This document shows, piece by piece, positions 23,574 through 34,396 of a stretch of DNA of 64,000 nucleotides. The notes beneath the pieces were generated by a model, which worked only from the letters and a program-made list of their open reading frames with translations, was not told the DNA's origin and made no database searches. Source of the stretch: Tenodera sinensis (lineage: Eukaryota > Arthropoda > Insecta > Mantodea > Mantidae); assembly GCA_030765045.1 (NCBI GenBank), contig CM060963.1:120850735-120914734 (forward strand). Direction: 5' to 3'. The translations under genes and the position numbers were made by a program. Every line of letters begins with the position of its first letter. The stretch's first letter is position 1.

Positions 23574-24384
23574 ACAATATATATAATATAAATGTAATAA
23601 TCATCATCATACGCGATTGCGGTATGTCTGTGGCGGCAACGACACGAGTGAGTGCATTTGTGTTTAATGTGTTGGCAACGAAAACTAGTGTAGTGTAAAA
23701 AGCAATGTTGGCAGATGTGAAAATCGTCTGCTAGTCACGCAGTGAAATCTAGTGGGCGATTGTGAAACTACTGTCGGCGCATGCGCAGTAAGTAAGTTCG
23801 GACTTAGAATCTGGCTGGCAAGTGGAAAGTGAGCTGTTCTAAACTTGAGCCCTGTTTTCTTTGTGGCACAGTCCACTTCAGCTAGAATCTTAACCTTTAC
23901 CTGTACATTTAGAGCCGTCTGTTTCTTCTTTGTCATGTGTCGCATGCTACCATTTGTAGGTTTTTGTTCAGTATTGTAACTCGAATTGACTATGAATAAA
24001 AGACACTGAATTCATTTCTAAAAGTTAATGCACACATTATTGAATTTATTTAAATGTAGTGTACGTAGTGATTGTTGAGGTGAAAACCGTAGCTGCTGAC
24101 CTATAATACATTAGAAATGAGTCAACAATGGGTAGGTAGCTTTGTAGTTACATTTCTTGCATTAACACTTAAAAATACTGTAACATCGGAAGTTTGTGTT
24201 ATAATGAAATTTAATTATGTTAGGGACTGAAAAAGAGTTTGTAACTTGCCTTAACCAAACTTTGTGCTAACCAATAAAACTTCCCATAAGAACTTAAATA
24301 TTCCTGCCAGGGGCACTATTTTTTTTGCATTAATGATGAGTAAGTCTTAAGTGAGTTCACACTAACGAGGTTATACTGTACTTT

Positions 24385-25097
24385 TCTTTTCTTTTGATAA
24401 TCTCATTCACTATTATCTTGTGATCTGTAGTTAAAGAAAATTAACAAAAATTAAAAAAAAAGAATAAAACCTCTGGGCTTTAACAGTCATGGAATTGTGA
24501 TTAATTACTGCCTTTATTTTTGGCAACAATATCTTAGAGATGGTGAAATGATAATAAATATTGAAACTGACTACATTGCTTTTGCAAAAGTAATGATCAA
24601 AAGTAAACTTGCTTAAACACAGCATTTTGGAAGAGGACATAAATATTTACGTTTGTATACAATAATTTTAATTCTACCTAAAAAGAAAAGTTTAAACTAT
24701 GCAACAAATACCATTACTTTAAGTATTTCTGTTTAAGAGAACTAAATCTGGGAAATGAAGCTCTCTGCATCCTGGAATTTATGCAGCATCACATTCCAAG
24801 TTGGCATACTGACTGTTCCAATTTTATTTTCTGCACATTCTGCTTTCTTATGCTATTGGTTCATCCACACCAATCACTCAGTCACACAGAAGAAATTTCT
24901 GCATCATATCTTCTATTTAAATATGTTCATAACTCAGGTAACAATGTTATTATCTAACCCTCCTCTCTCTAGTTTTTCTTTAATGCAAAAAAAAACTACA
25001 TATTGTAAACTTAGTTGTTCATTTCCATTCTTAAGTACTAAGCCTATCACAAGTTTGTTGAGTCAGATTTGATTGAAATATAATAAATTAGGATAAT
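24385..25097 (-). other. Duox downstream region, probable 3' UTR
   Basis: This follows the Duox stop on the minus strand. Candidate polyadenylation hexamers (AATAAA on minus) occur at 24828-24823 and near 24515. No other gene was seen. The true transcript end cannot be fixed from sequence alone. Confidence 0.35.
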
Positions 25098-25226
25098 TTA
25101 GCCAAAGTTTTCGAAGTGATGAATGAAATATGGCAGCTTTCTTCCTTTGTTGACTTCTTCACAAGCTGACATTATACTCTTTGTTAGGGGTCGAGGGCCA
25201 CAGCTGAACACCCCAATCTTGCTTAC
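25098..25226 (-). CDS. Duox: Dual oxidase (Duox), terminal coding exon
   Basis: 129 bases encoding VSKIGVFSCGPRPLTKSIMS, then ACEEVNKGRKLPYFIHHFEN, FG and a TAA stop at 25098-25100. The splice acceptor TAG precedes GTAAGCAAG at 25226. This is the C-terminal NADPH-binding segment of Duox: the Cys-Gly-Pro of FSCGP contacts NADPH, and the ENF(G) end is typical of the family. It joins in phase 0 to the exon at 33932-34060 across an 8.7-kb intron filled with mariner, CR1, hAT and SINE copies. Function (family knowledge): plasma-membrane flavoheme enzyme producing H2O2 for gut immunity and cuticle cross-linking. Confidence 0.92.
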   Translation of the reverse strand, partial: VSKIGVFSCGPRPLTKSIMSACEEVNKGRKLPYFIHHFENFG

Positions 25227-25231
25227 CTAGC

Positions 25232-25630
25232 AACAAATAAATATTTAGATAATAAAGTGAGTCAGTTTACTGACACATCAGTTACATATTAAAAACAGGG
25301 CATTACACTAATAAATAAATGTATATAAATATTGTCTGTAAATTAGGAAAACTGAATACATTCGCATCTTACTACTGTTTATAAGTACCTAACTAAATAA
25401 TGAGAGCTTAAGGCCCCAATATACACTCCAACTTTTGAGAAACATCTCTGTATAAACTTGTATGTGGGAGATAAGTAAAAAATATGAATTGTTCACATGT
25501 GCATAGACTTATTAATTTGTCAAGAAGTTGCTAGAAGTGGTTAAACACGTGCTCAAACATTGCTTTTATGATTATATGACAATGCATATCCATAAAATAA
25601 AATTCCCTGGGACTGTTTAGTGAAAAAAAA
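25232..25630. other. Duox intron, no further feature
   Basis: AT-rich sequence between the terminal Duox exon and a mariner fossil. Nothing recognised. Confidence 0.4.
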
Positions 25631-25631
25631 A

Positions 25632-26545
25632 AACAGTTTAATGGAAATATTTATTGGAAGATGTATGGAAGTATTGAAGTATTTTTCAACATATTCACCA
25701 CCGGAACTCAGCCATTTGTCATACTTGGGGACAACTTTTGTATCCCTATGTCACAGAAGTCTGCTGCCTGAGATTGGAACTGCTGTATGACAACCATCTT
25801 TGTCTCTTTGTCATTCTGAAAATGCTGCCACTCAATTGGACAGGAATTTCTTGAGGTGTAAGAAAAGATGGAAATCACTGGGAGCAACATCCAAGCTACA
25901 GGGCAGATGATTAAATACCTCCCAATCAAACTTCTGCAGGAGATCTGCTGCCTGTTGAACTGTATGTGATTGAGCATTATCATGCACTAGGACAACACTG
26001 ACACTAAGTATCCTGTGCTGCTTGTTCTGAATACTCCGTGGCAATTTTGGTAATGTTTCAGAGTATTGCATTGATTACTGCTTGGTTTCCAGGGTAACCC
26101 ACTTTTCATACCTGTGATGATCCAGTCCAAAATCTTGTTGTCATCATGGTACTACTGCAGAAATTTCAATGCTGACTTCATATGCTTTGCTTTATATTCT
26201 GGTGTCAGTTGCTTTGGTACCTATCAGGTGCACAATTCCCAAAACAGGTGCTGCGTGACAATTTCAAGGAATAAGGAGCATCAAATATATGGGAAATGAC
26301 TACCAAGTTCAGTACTGATAAAGCAATGATCCTCCATTGTATGTTCCTGCAGAGCTCCACAATGAAGTCTGAAACGATGGATGACATCCTACTGCCCCAT
26401 CATGAATATTTTATTGACCTGCTGAATAATGTGTGCACCAGCAATGTACCATTTGCTTGTTCATGACATTAGACCTGACTGACTACATACTACAGTGAGA
26501 ACTCAGGAAGTTCCACTCTATCATGTGCACGTGGTTACTTAGCAT
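25632..26545 (-). pseudogene. mariner-like transposase fossil
   Basis: The best-preserved segment is on the minus strand at 26071-25832: VLVHDNAQSHTVQQAADLLQ and then HLPCSLDVAPSDFHLFLHLK. HDNA holds the second catalytic Asp and APSDFHLF is the hallmark of the third Asp block of mariner transposases. The catalytic region continues in other frames to about 25690. The N-terminal half upstream is decayed. I could not find terminal repeats with certainty. Confidence 0.75.
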
Positions 26546-26559
26546 AATACATGGTTTAC

Positions 26560-26794
26560 TAGTTGTGGGATGAATGGAAAACTACCTAATGGACATGTCT
26601 GGTATTTCACTGTTTATTATTACATTGTTTTTCCAATTTTCTATTATAAAATGAATGTAAATATATTTCTAATAACTTAGATAATATCTTAAATCAAACT
26701 AATTATGTGGTGTTTTAATGAATGTATATATAATGTAGGCAATGGCAGCAACAGTAGTATCACAAGATTTTTTTTCCAATGCCAGTTCAAATAA
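26560..26794. other. Duox intron, unassigned
   Basis: No recognisable element between the mariner fossil and a SINE tail. Confidence 0.35.
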
Positions 26795-26876
26795 TAGAGC
26801 AGAAATCCATGGTTAAAGTTCAGGATATAGCACTGAGTTTTTCCTTTCTGATTCCACCTTTTAAAGTTTACCTACA
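26795..26876 (+). mobile_element. tRNA-derived SINE (family A) 3' fragment
   Basis: Shares TCCATGGTTAAAGTTCAGG, then GCACTGAGTTTTTCCTTTC and GATTCCACCTTTTAAA, with the fuller copy at 29103-29214. The 5' head is missing. Confidence 0.55.
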
Positions 26877-26904
26877 CATGGTTTGTGTGTGTTAGAACAA
26901 ACAA

Positions 26905-28956
26905 TTATCATTGATAATTGCAGTATCAGAGAAATACAACAAAAGTTTTTAGGAACTATGTAAAGAAATATAAAAGCATTTATCGGAAAGTAATCCTGGA
27001 AGCTAAAAGACAAGAAAATGAAAGAATTGTAGAAAATGCGAAAAACAAAACAAAGGCACTGTGGGAGTTAATAAACCATGAAAGAGGGAAGAGTAGCTCA
27101 AATTACTGTGTAACAGAACTAGGTAATGAGGGTAACAAAATCACAAATCCTCAGCACATAGCAGAGTGCTTCAATACATACTTTGCTGAAAGAGCGGACC
27201 AACTCATTACCTTAAACAGTCTAAACATACCCAGGGTAAAATCATAGAAATAAAAAATTGCAGGGAATCTATTTTCATATGTCCTATTACAGAGACTGAG
27301 GTACAGAAAGTAGTTTATGAAATGAAAGGTAAATACTCCTCTGGAATAGACGAAATACTAGACTATGTCATTAAAAAATGTATAGAATATATAAAGGCCC
27401 CATTGGTTGATATATATAACTCCTCGCTTGAATCTGGGATTTTTCCTGATAACCTTAAAATTGCAAAAATTGTCCAAATACACAAAAAAGGAGAAAAGAC
27501 AAAAAAAGGAAAATTACAGACCGATAAGCATATTGTCAGTATTTTCTAAAATGTTTGAAAAATTAGTGTACAATAGACTAATACCTTTCTTAGGAAAATA
27601 TAACATCCTTTCTGATGCGCAGCATGGCTTTAGAAAAAACAGGTCTACAGAAACAGTCATAGCTAAACTACTAGGTCAAATTCAGCATTCAGTGGATAAA
27701 AAGCTACTGACGATAGGAATATTTTCAGATCTCTCAAAAGCGTATGATGTTTTAGATCACAACATTTTATTATCCAAGCTAAACAAATATGGAATTAGAG
27801 GAAGCATGAATATGTGGATTAAATCCTATCTTACCAATAGGAAGCAAGTAGTGGATGTGAAACACAATAAGTTATCAAGCATCAGTAATTACCGATCTAC
27901 CACTAAAGAAATTATGAGAGGGGTTCCTCAGGGCTCAGTGCTGGGGTCTCTGCTGTTTCTAATTTACATAAATGATTTACCAAGCAATATTCATCAAGCT
28001 GAGGAGTCCTGTTCGCAGATGATACAAACATTCTTGTACAAGGCAAAAATGAAACTATATTGCAAAACAAAGTTAACACAGTAATGACTAACCTTAGCAA
28101 CTAGTTTAAGATAAATGCACTAATTATAAACAAAGAGAAAACTATTGCAATGTCATTTCATACATGGCAATGTAAAAACAGTATCAGACCTCAAATTTCT
28201 TTTGAAGGATTACAAGAAAGAAACACAATTCTTAGGTATACGCATGAATGAAAACCTAAAATGGGATAGCCACACTCACAAATTAGCAAGTAACCTTAGT
28301 TCTGTGTGCTATATGCTCAAATATCTAAACTGTACAATAAATCTTGCTGGACTAAAAAATGTATATTTTGCCCAGTTTCATAGTAGACTAAAATATGGGA
28401 TAAAATTTTTGGGGGAAAAATGCGAAAGAATATTTATAATCCAAAAGAGAGCTACAAGAATCTTACGTGGAATAGACAATAGTACATCCTGTAGATCTTA
28501 TTTTAGGAAACATAACATCCTGCCTCTAGCGTGTATCTTTATAGCTGAAGTTTCAAATCATATTAAGAGAAATCAAGGAGAACTAGACGCAAATACGGAT
28601 ATCCATCACTGAACTTCATGTTCAGTTATGCAGAACAAATATTAAAAAAAAATAACCTGACAAACTAAGACATTAAATTATATAATAAACTACCAGCAAA
28701 TATCAAAGAAATAACTAATATTAAAAAATTTAACAAAAGTCAAATGCTTTCTACTACAACATACCTTTTATTCAGTCAGTGAGTATTTGACATTTTAACT
28801 TGTAAACATATCATTATTCTGTAAATCGTTATTTAATAAGTGAATATTTGACATTTTATTTGTAATATTGTAAAATTAGTTCCGTAAATCTTATAGAAGT
28901 TGTTCTTTTGACAAAGCCCATATCATGTAACACGATCTAAGTGGTGAATAAACATT
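26905..28956 (+). pseudogene. CR1-like non-LTR retrotransposon, 5' truncated
   Basis: Order: connector region (LWELINHERGKSSSNY, FNTYFAERADQL), then RT (SSGIDEILDYVIKKC, NYRPISILSVFSKMFEKL, HGFRKNRSTETVIAKLL, motif A FSDLSKAYDVLDH, GVPQGSVLGSLLFLIYINDL), then thumb and tail (FLGIRMNENLKWDSH, IQKRATRILRG, IKLYNKLPANIKEI). The 3' end is GAATAAACATTATTATTAT, an ATT-type tail. The frame is broken near 27540, 28000 (in the region of the expected FADD box) and 28130. It lies antisense within the last Duox intron. Confidence 0.85.
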
Positions 28957-29102
28957 ATTATTATGGAAACTATCAATTAAAATCTTAAAGCCCATGACTT
29001 ACGTATTTATAACTGTAATTCATCATTAGAGTAGAGATTCCCTTGTGGTCTACTCTCAAAATGTGAGTCAGATGAAGAATTTAAGGCTGTGCTGGCATGT
29101 TG

Positions 29103-29214
29103 CCATGGTAGCTCAGTGGTTGAGAGCAGCCACATGTAGAGTGGAATATCCATGGTTCAAATCCTGGCTATGGCATTGAATTTTTCATTTCCGATTCCAC
29201 CTTTTAAAATTTCT
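29103..29214 (+). mobile_element. tRNA-derived SINE (family A)
   Basis: Head with A-box (GGTAGCTCAGTGGTTGAGAG) and B-box (GGTTCAAATCC), followed by the family tail GGCATTGAATTTTTC...GATTCCACCTTTTAAA. Related to 33075-33189 and 26795-26876. Confidence 0.7.
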
Positions 29215-29280
29215 CTCTTGATTATATTTTATTTTTTCCATGCTGGTTTGCAATTATTATTTATTCTGTTATGTATTATT

Positions 29281-30201
29281 CAGGGTTGCCAATGTTTAAA
29301 AGTAAAATTATGATACCGGCCACTCAAAATTATAGGTTTGGATTAAAAATTATCGTACATCATAAACCAAATGCTACAACAATAAATGTATCAGCATAAC
29401 ACTTATGAAAATGTATTAGTGTTGATGTTTATGGTATCCACTTACAAGATTAATGACCTCAAGTAGTATTACAACTTTAGTACTTATGTTTCTTGCACTA
29501 TTTACTTGAAAGTTCATCGTCCTCAACTGTTGCAACATTATACAAAGTTGTTGCTGAGATAAACTTCAACATCTCGGTGGCTTGCAGATTTTTGGACCCA
29601 CTACATTCCTTCATAAGCTGAGACGACTGAATAAGTCCATTTACTGCATCTAGCGCCAATCTGATTCTAACTTTGGTTTTTATTAAATCCGTGTAGAAAA
29701 AACTCTTTCACAAGAAGTGTTTCTGTGGGGGCATTGAAATCACTGATAATGCAACCTCCGCCAGTTCTTTGAAATCAGTATTTCCACCAAGGTGACATAA
29801 ATGTTTAACAGCACTCCAGAAACTACCAGGTTCAGGCAAGTTCTTTTTCACACAGAATACCACGTATTCTGAGTTTTCTCCATTGATCACTTTTCTGAAC
29901 AGTACCTTCTTCATTGTGATAACCAGATCTGGGCACACTGGCAACAAGAGGATAAAGAGTAGAAGGGTTAGTAGGATATGAAATGATTGCCTTAGAGGGG
30001 TGGAGACAGGCCATGAGGGCAAAAGTGGTATCGCTATTTGTAATTAATTTCATTTCACTGATGTAACAAACCAGTGAAAATAATATTTTGCCGATATCGA
30101 AATCAAACACCCCCATAATTATCGTACGGGTTGACAACCATGAGTACATACATTAAAATTATTTTATGCCCCCATAATTATTGTACGGCTTGGCAACCCT
30201 G
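29281..30201 (-). mobile_element. hAT DNA transposon with perfect termini and 8-bp target duplication
   Basis: The left end CAGGGTTGCCAA and the right end (complement CAGGGTTGCCAA) are perfect 12-bp inverted repeats. GTATTATT flanks both sides (29273-29280 and 30202-30209). The element is 921 bp with a truncated transposase. A subterminal segment near 30113-30143 repeats the right end (CCCCATAATTATCGTACGG). Confidence 0.9.
29498..30110 (-). pseudogene. hAT transposase C-terminal dimerisation domain, frame-broken
   Basis: The minus strand reads FWSAVKHLCHLGGNTDFKEL then AEVALSVISMP. After a frame break near 29725 it reads TSCERVFST, then DLIKTKVRIRLALDAVNGLI, ending SSK and stop. This is the hAT C-terminal dimerisation domain (L..a...LS.p.sNa..ERvFS..n.iktk.RnrL). 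The N-terminal catalytic part is absent, so the copy is non-autonomous. Confidence 0.8.
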
Positions 30202-30209
30202 GTATTATT

Positions 30210-31004
30210 GTTAAACAGTCTCTCTACTGTCATGTTTGCAATGAAATACGTTTGGTATATCTAAGTTAGTGCTGTGTTTTTGCCCGTGTAGGAATAGAAA
30301 ACAATAAAGTCAATGTATGATTAACAAAGTGATGAGTTAATTATAAAATGATTGATTTCTCAGTCATAAATCAATAATTTGTGTATTTGACCATTTACCA
30401 TAGAGTTTATTGTGGTATGTTAATGTGCCATTTTCTATTACATAAAAAACTGGAACAGCAATGTCAGCAAAGGTATTCCAGTATTATAAACTTCCTCAGG
30501 CACATTATCAACAATGGTTGATTGTCTCAGAGTGCAAAATATTAATTGAAATACTAAGGTTAACATCACATTAAAGAATAATATTAATTAATAACTGCCA
30601 ATAGTAAAATTAATTAAATTGAGATAGGCAAAAACCATAATAAAAGCTCTCATTACAAAAAACTAAAAGGCTGTAATAGGCCCATAGGCTGTGAAAAAGG
30701 CACACAATATGAAAATAGTGAATAAAAATATTTCCTTATTCTAAATTAAATGTATGTGATTTTGAAAGTGTTATGGATTCACAACTATTTTGTTTACACC
30801 AGAGATTTTTGAATAAGGCAATATGAGATAACACTACTTTTCACTTAGCTGTTCAAGTTGTGTTTCTAGATGAACTCATAGTTCCAATTTGTTCCCTGTT
30901 TGACTATATCAAGTTTCTTTCCATTAAATTACAGCATTATTGTTACATTTTATATTACCAGATAAGTGACTAATAAATTGTTGGAGTGTTTAGTGATACA
31001 AGGT
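30210..31004. other. Duox intron, no recognised feature
   Basis: AT-rich sequence without terminal repeats, coding similarity or RNA genes that I can identify. Confidence 0.4.
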
Positions 31005-31200
31005 GATGCAAGTTTAATTCTTGGTATTGGCATGGGAATCTTTCCTCCTTCTGATGTGAGGACCACTCAATTTCATGAGGCCCTTGGGGACCAATTAAAG
31101 AGCTACCTGGTGGAAAAATAAAAAGTAGCAGCTGCTAGTCTTGCAAATATCACTGAAGTATCTATGGGAGACTCCACGCTTGCCATATCACTTCCATTAT
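31005..31200 (+). mobile_element. Worn tRNA-derived SINE (family B) piece
   Basis: Aligns with the body of 23230-23573: GGCATGGGAATCTT, GTGAGGACCACTCA, CCTTGGGGACCAATTAAAGA and GCTACCTGGTGGA. Many substitutions show it is old. Confidence 0.6.
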
Positions 31201-31319
31201 TACTTTATTCTACCAATGATTTCTTTTGTAGATGCAGTCAGATGATGCCAAAGCCATGTAGAAGATCTTGATTCACTCAGGACATTCTGCCAGTAGCTTT
31301 AAGTTACTTTATTACCAGT

Positions 31320-33665
31320 ACTAGCCGGTGATTTCAATATTAATCTTGACCTTAAAAGCAGTGATTGCAGAAAATTACTTTTTATACTCAATGCTAATAA
31401 TCTTAGAGATGTTATTCAAAAGTATAGTCGGATCACTTCAACCTCATCAACTATCAGAGATCATATAGTTACTAACCAATCAGAATCTAATATCACCTCG
31501 AATGTCATCAACAGTTATTTGTCAGATCACTATGCCGAAATTATGTATATTAAATCCAACCTAATAAGGGATACCTACAATTTAACACAGGAAATTAGAG
31601 GTATTATTAAACTTATTACAGATAAACTCACACACTACTTGCATAATGAATTGTGGAACCCTGTCTTCAAATTAATAACTATTGATGAAAAATGGAAGGC
31701 TTTCTATATGTTATTCTTTAACTGCTTTGACATGTGCTGCCAACTAACTAAAGTAATGCAATGTTCAAGAAAATATAATCCATTTTCCTTAGCAGTGAAA
31801 TAACAGCAATGCGCAGCAAAGTAAAAGATTTTTACCTCCTGAATAAATTGCTTGGCTTATTATCTAAATAAGTATAAAAATGCCAAAAAAGAATATCATC
31901 TAGCCCTCATATCAATATAGGGTCTTCAAAGTTCACTGAAAAAACAAAAAGCTCCTCCAATAAATCAAAAACTGCCTGGAGCATAATTAACACCTATAGA
32001 CTGAACAACAAGTCAATAACAAATCTAATGCTGAGTATAAAAGACTCCATTATAGATGATGCCAATATAGGCTGTAAAGAGCTCAATAACTTTTTCTTGA
32101 ATGTAGGCACTAATAAATCCAAACCTGCTATTAGTGACATGGACCTGTATACAAAATTATCTTCAACTGCTCACACTCTATTTATAACTCTTACCACAGA
32201 ATTAGAAATAATAGATATTGTCAAGAAACTTCCTAACAAAAGCTCCAGTGGTTGGGATGAACTTAGCCCACTCTTGCTGAAAGATTGCATACCTGAACTT
32301 GTAAAATCCCTGACATATTTATTTAACACTTCTATTCAGGGGGGTGTCTTTCCAAACTGCCTAAAAATAAGTATTATATGACCTGTTCACAAGAAAGACG
32401 ATAAACACCTAATGAATAACTATAGACCAATTGCACTCAGATTGCTGATAGCCAAATTATTTGAGAAATTAATATTAAAGAGACTACATAACTTCCTACA
32501 TAAGCACAACGTTCTCATTAATAAAAAGCATGGATTTAGAAAGAGTTATTACACATTCTCATCAGTTATATCATTCATTCACGAGGTTATGGAAAAATTA
32601 AACAAAAGTAAAAAAAATGGCATCTATTTTGCTAGACCTGAGCAAGGTGTTTGACTGTGTTAATCATAAGTTACTTTTAGATAAAATTGAAAACTTTGGT
32701 ATTAGAAGCATCCCAATAAACCCATTTCCTCTTTCTTAAAGAACTGAATCCAATGTACAGAAATTATTTACAAAACAAACAACAATATAAAAAAATACAG
32801 ATCAGATTTTCAAGAGGAAACCTGTGGGGTTCCTCAAGGTTCAGTTCTGGGACTAGTTCTATTTATTTTATATATAAACGACCTACCTCAGCAAAACTAC
32901 TTCAGCACCACTACATATGCAAATGACACTAATATTCTATGCTGGAGTAACACTTTAAGTAGCTTGCAACATTCAGTATCAAAAACTATCATACTATTTG
33001 AAAAATACTTTGCATTCAACATTTTGGGTATGAATAAAAGCAAAACCAAGATAATTATGTTTGATTTAAGTAAATGGTAGTTTGTCACAATAGCTCAGTG
33101 GTTAGAGCATCCGCCCAGCAAGCGGAAGGTCTGTGGTTCAAATCCCAGTTGTGGCATTGAATTTTTAAGTTCCAGTTCTACCTCTTAAATTAAGTAAAAC
33201 CTAATACCTATTCAAAATTATGAGGACTTACATCAATGATGAAACTATGAAACTAATGTATTATGGATTGGTCTTTCCATACCTAAACTATGGTATCGAA
33301 GTATGGGGTAATGCTGCAAAAACACTTGAATAGACTATTTGTCCTACAAAAAAAGCTATTAGAACAATTTATAACATGAAACATACTGACTCATGCAGAG
33401 AAATATTTTGCTCTAATGGCATATATACCACCTATTCCCTCTTTGTGTACAAAATTATCCTACTTGTAGTAACAAAACCCCAACCCAGTCTTAAAAACAG
33501 TGATATTCATACATACTTAACAAGAAACCGAAATGACATGCACAGGATATCAGCTAATAAAAGCATTATTGATAATGATCCCTATATCCTTGGTACAATA
33601 AATTGCCAATGTCAATTAAAACAACTGCAAAAAAAATATTTAAGAAAAGACTTAAGGAAGTTTTA
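31320..33665 (+). pseudogene. CR1-like non-LTR retrotransposon, second copy, interrupted by a SINE
   Basis: Endonuclease C-terminus (LAGDFNINLDLKSSDCRKLL near 31325, then NSYLSDHYAE), connector, RT (SSGWDELSPLLLKDCI, NNYRPIALRLLIAKLFEKLI, HGFRKSYYTFSSVI, motif A region LSKVFDCVNH, CGVPQGSVLG near 32823). The catalytic FADD position reads YANDT near 32916, so it is mutated. The tail (KKAIRTIYNMKHTDSCREIF) follows the SINE at 33075-33189. Multiple stops and shifts. More divergent than the 26.9-kb copy and antisense to Duox. Confidence 0.82.
33075..33189 (+). mobile_element. tRNA-derived SINE (family A) with 9-bp target duplication
   Basis: TTAAGTAAA lies at 33066-33074 and again at 33190-33198. 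The head folds like a tRNA: acceptor strands GTCACAA and TTGTGGC pair, a GCTC/GAGC D-stem is present, and the anticodon stem TCCGC/GCGGA encloses loop CCAGCAA (AGC, Ala-like). It carries the family tail GGCATTGAATTTTTAAG, so it is a SINE rather than a functional tRNA gene. Confidence 0.8.
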
Positions 33666-33931
33666 ACTCGTATTTATTTGAAACTGTAAAATAGAAATTA
33701 TGCTATAGCATATTATATTTGTACTAATAATTCCATGATTGTAAACTAGTAACACACAAACTATGTAACCTTGACCATGCCAGATAGCTGTATTAGCTCC
33801 ACTGATAATAATGAAGATGAAGATGATTTTATTTCTTATTTCATAATTTAATGTTTAAAATATGTAAGCAGTATTAGTTATTATTTTTGTTGCATGTTGG
33901 CTTTTTGACAAACTTGTCTCAGAATACTTAC

Positions 33932-34060
33932 ATAACTATGTTTCTTCTGTACAAACTTCAGAAATGAAGACATGTCAGGTCTACCAAAATGATTTACAGC
34001 TTTTAATCCTGTAAACATACTCATCTTTGACAGGCGCTGAAAATGATTCTCACAAATATA
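33932..34060 (-). CDS. Duox: Dual oxidase (Duox) exon, NADPH-binding lobe
   Basis: 129 bases, 43 codons, from YICENHFQRLSKMSMFTGLK to FVQKKHSY. Acceptor TTTGCAG before TATATTTGT and donor GTAAGT after TAT at 33932. The FTGLKA.NHFGRPDM block is a strongly conserved Duox segment in the C-terminal dehydrogenase domain. Phase 0 at both ends. Flanked by a 6.0-kb intron upstream and an 8.7-kb intron downstream. Confidence 0.93.
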
Positions 34061-34380
34061 CTGCAAAGAAAGGAAAAGCATTTTTGTTAATAAAACAATA
34101 GATTATTTCGAAATATTGACAATTGTAGACTTTTTTTTTAAACTTTGTACAGATACATATACACATTCTTTAACATAATGGAATAGACCAGTAGTATTCA
34201 ATTTTTTTTCTGTGTACCCCTAAAGACAATTTTCCATTTTAGCCTGTAATTCTGAAACCTAGGCCTAGATCTAGAATTTTATAAGATTTTAATCCTATAA
34301 AATGATCAAGAGTTTTAAAAATGTCCTCTCCTGTTGTATGTTCTGGTAATTTTTAAATCCTAGAATGTCATTTGCAGTAG
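34061..34380. other. Duox intron, unassigned
   Basis: Short intronic stretch upstream of the non-LTR target duplication. No feature apart from homopolymer T runs. Confidence 0.35.
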
Positions 34381-34396
34381 CACATTCTTTAATGTT
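34381..34396. repeat. 16-bp target site duplication of the non-LTR insertion
   Basis: CACATTCTTTAATGTT occurs here and at 38651-38666, bounding the element between them. Confidence 0.85.

Noticed and set aside
33080..33155. Functional tRNA-Ala gene
   Set aside because: The T-arm pairs poorly, and the sequence carries a SINE family tail and a 9-bp target duplication inside a CR1 copy.
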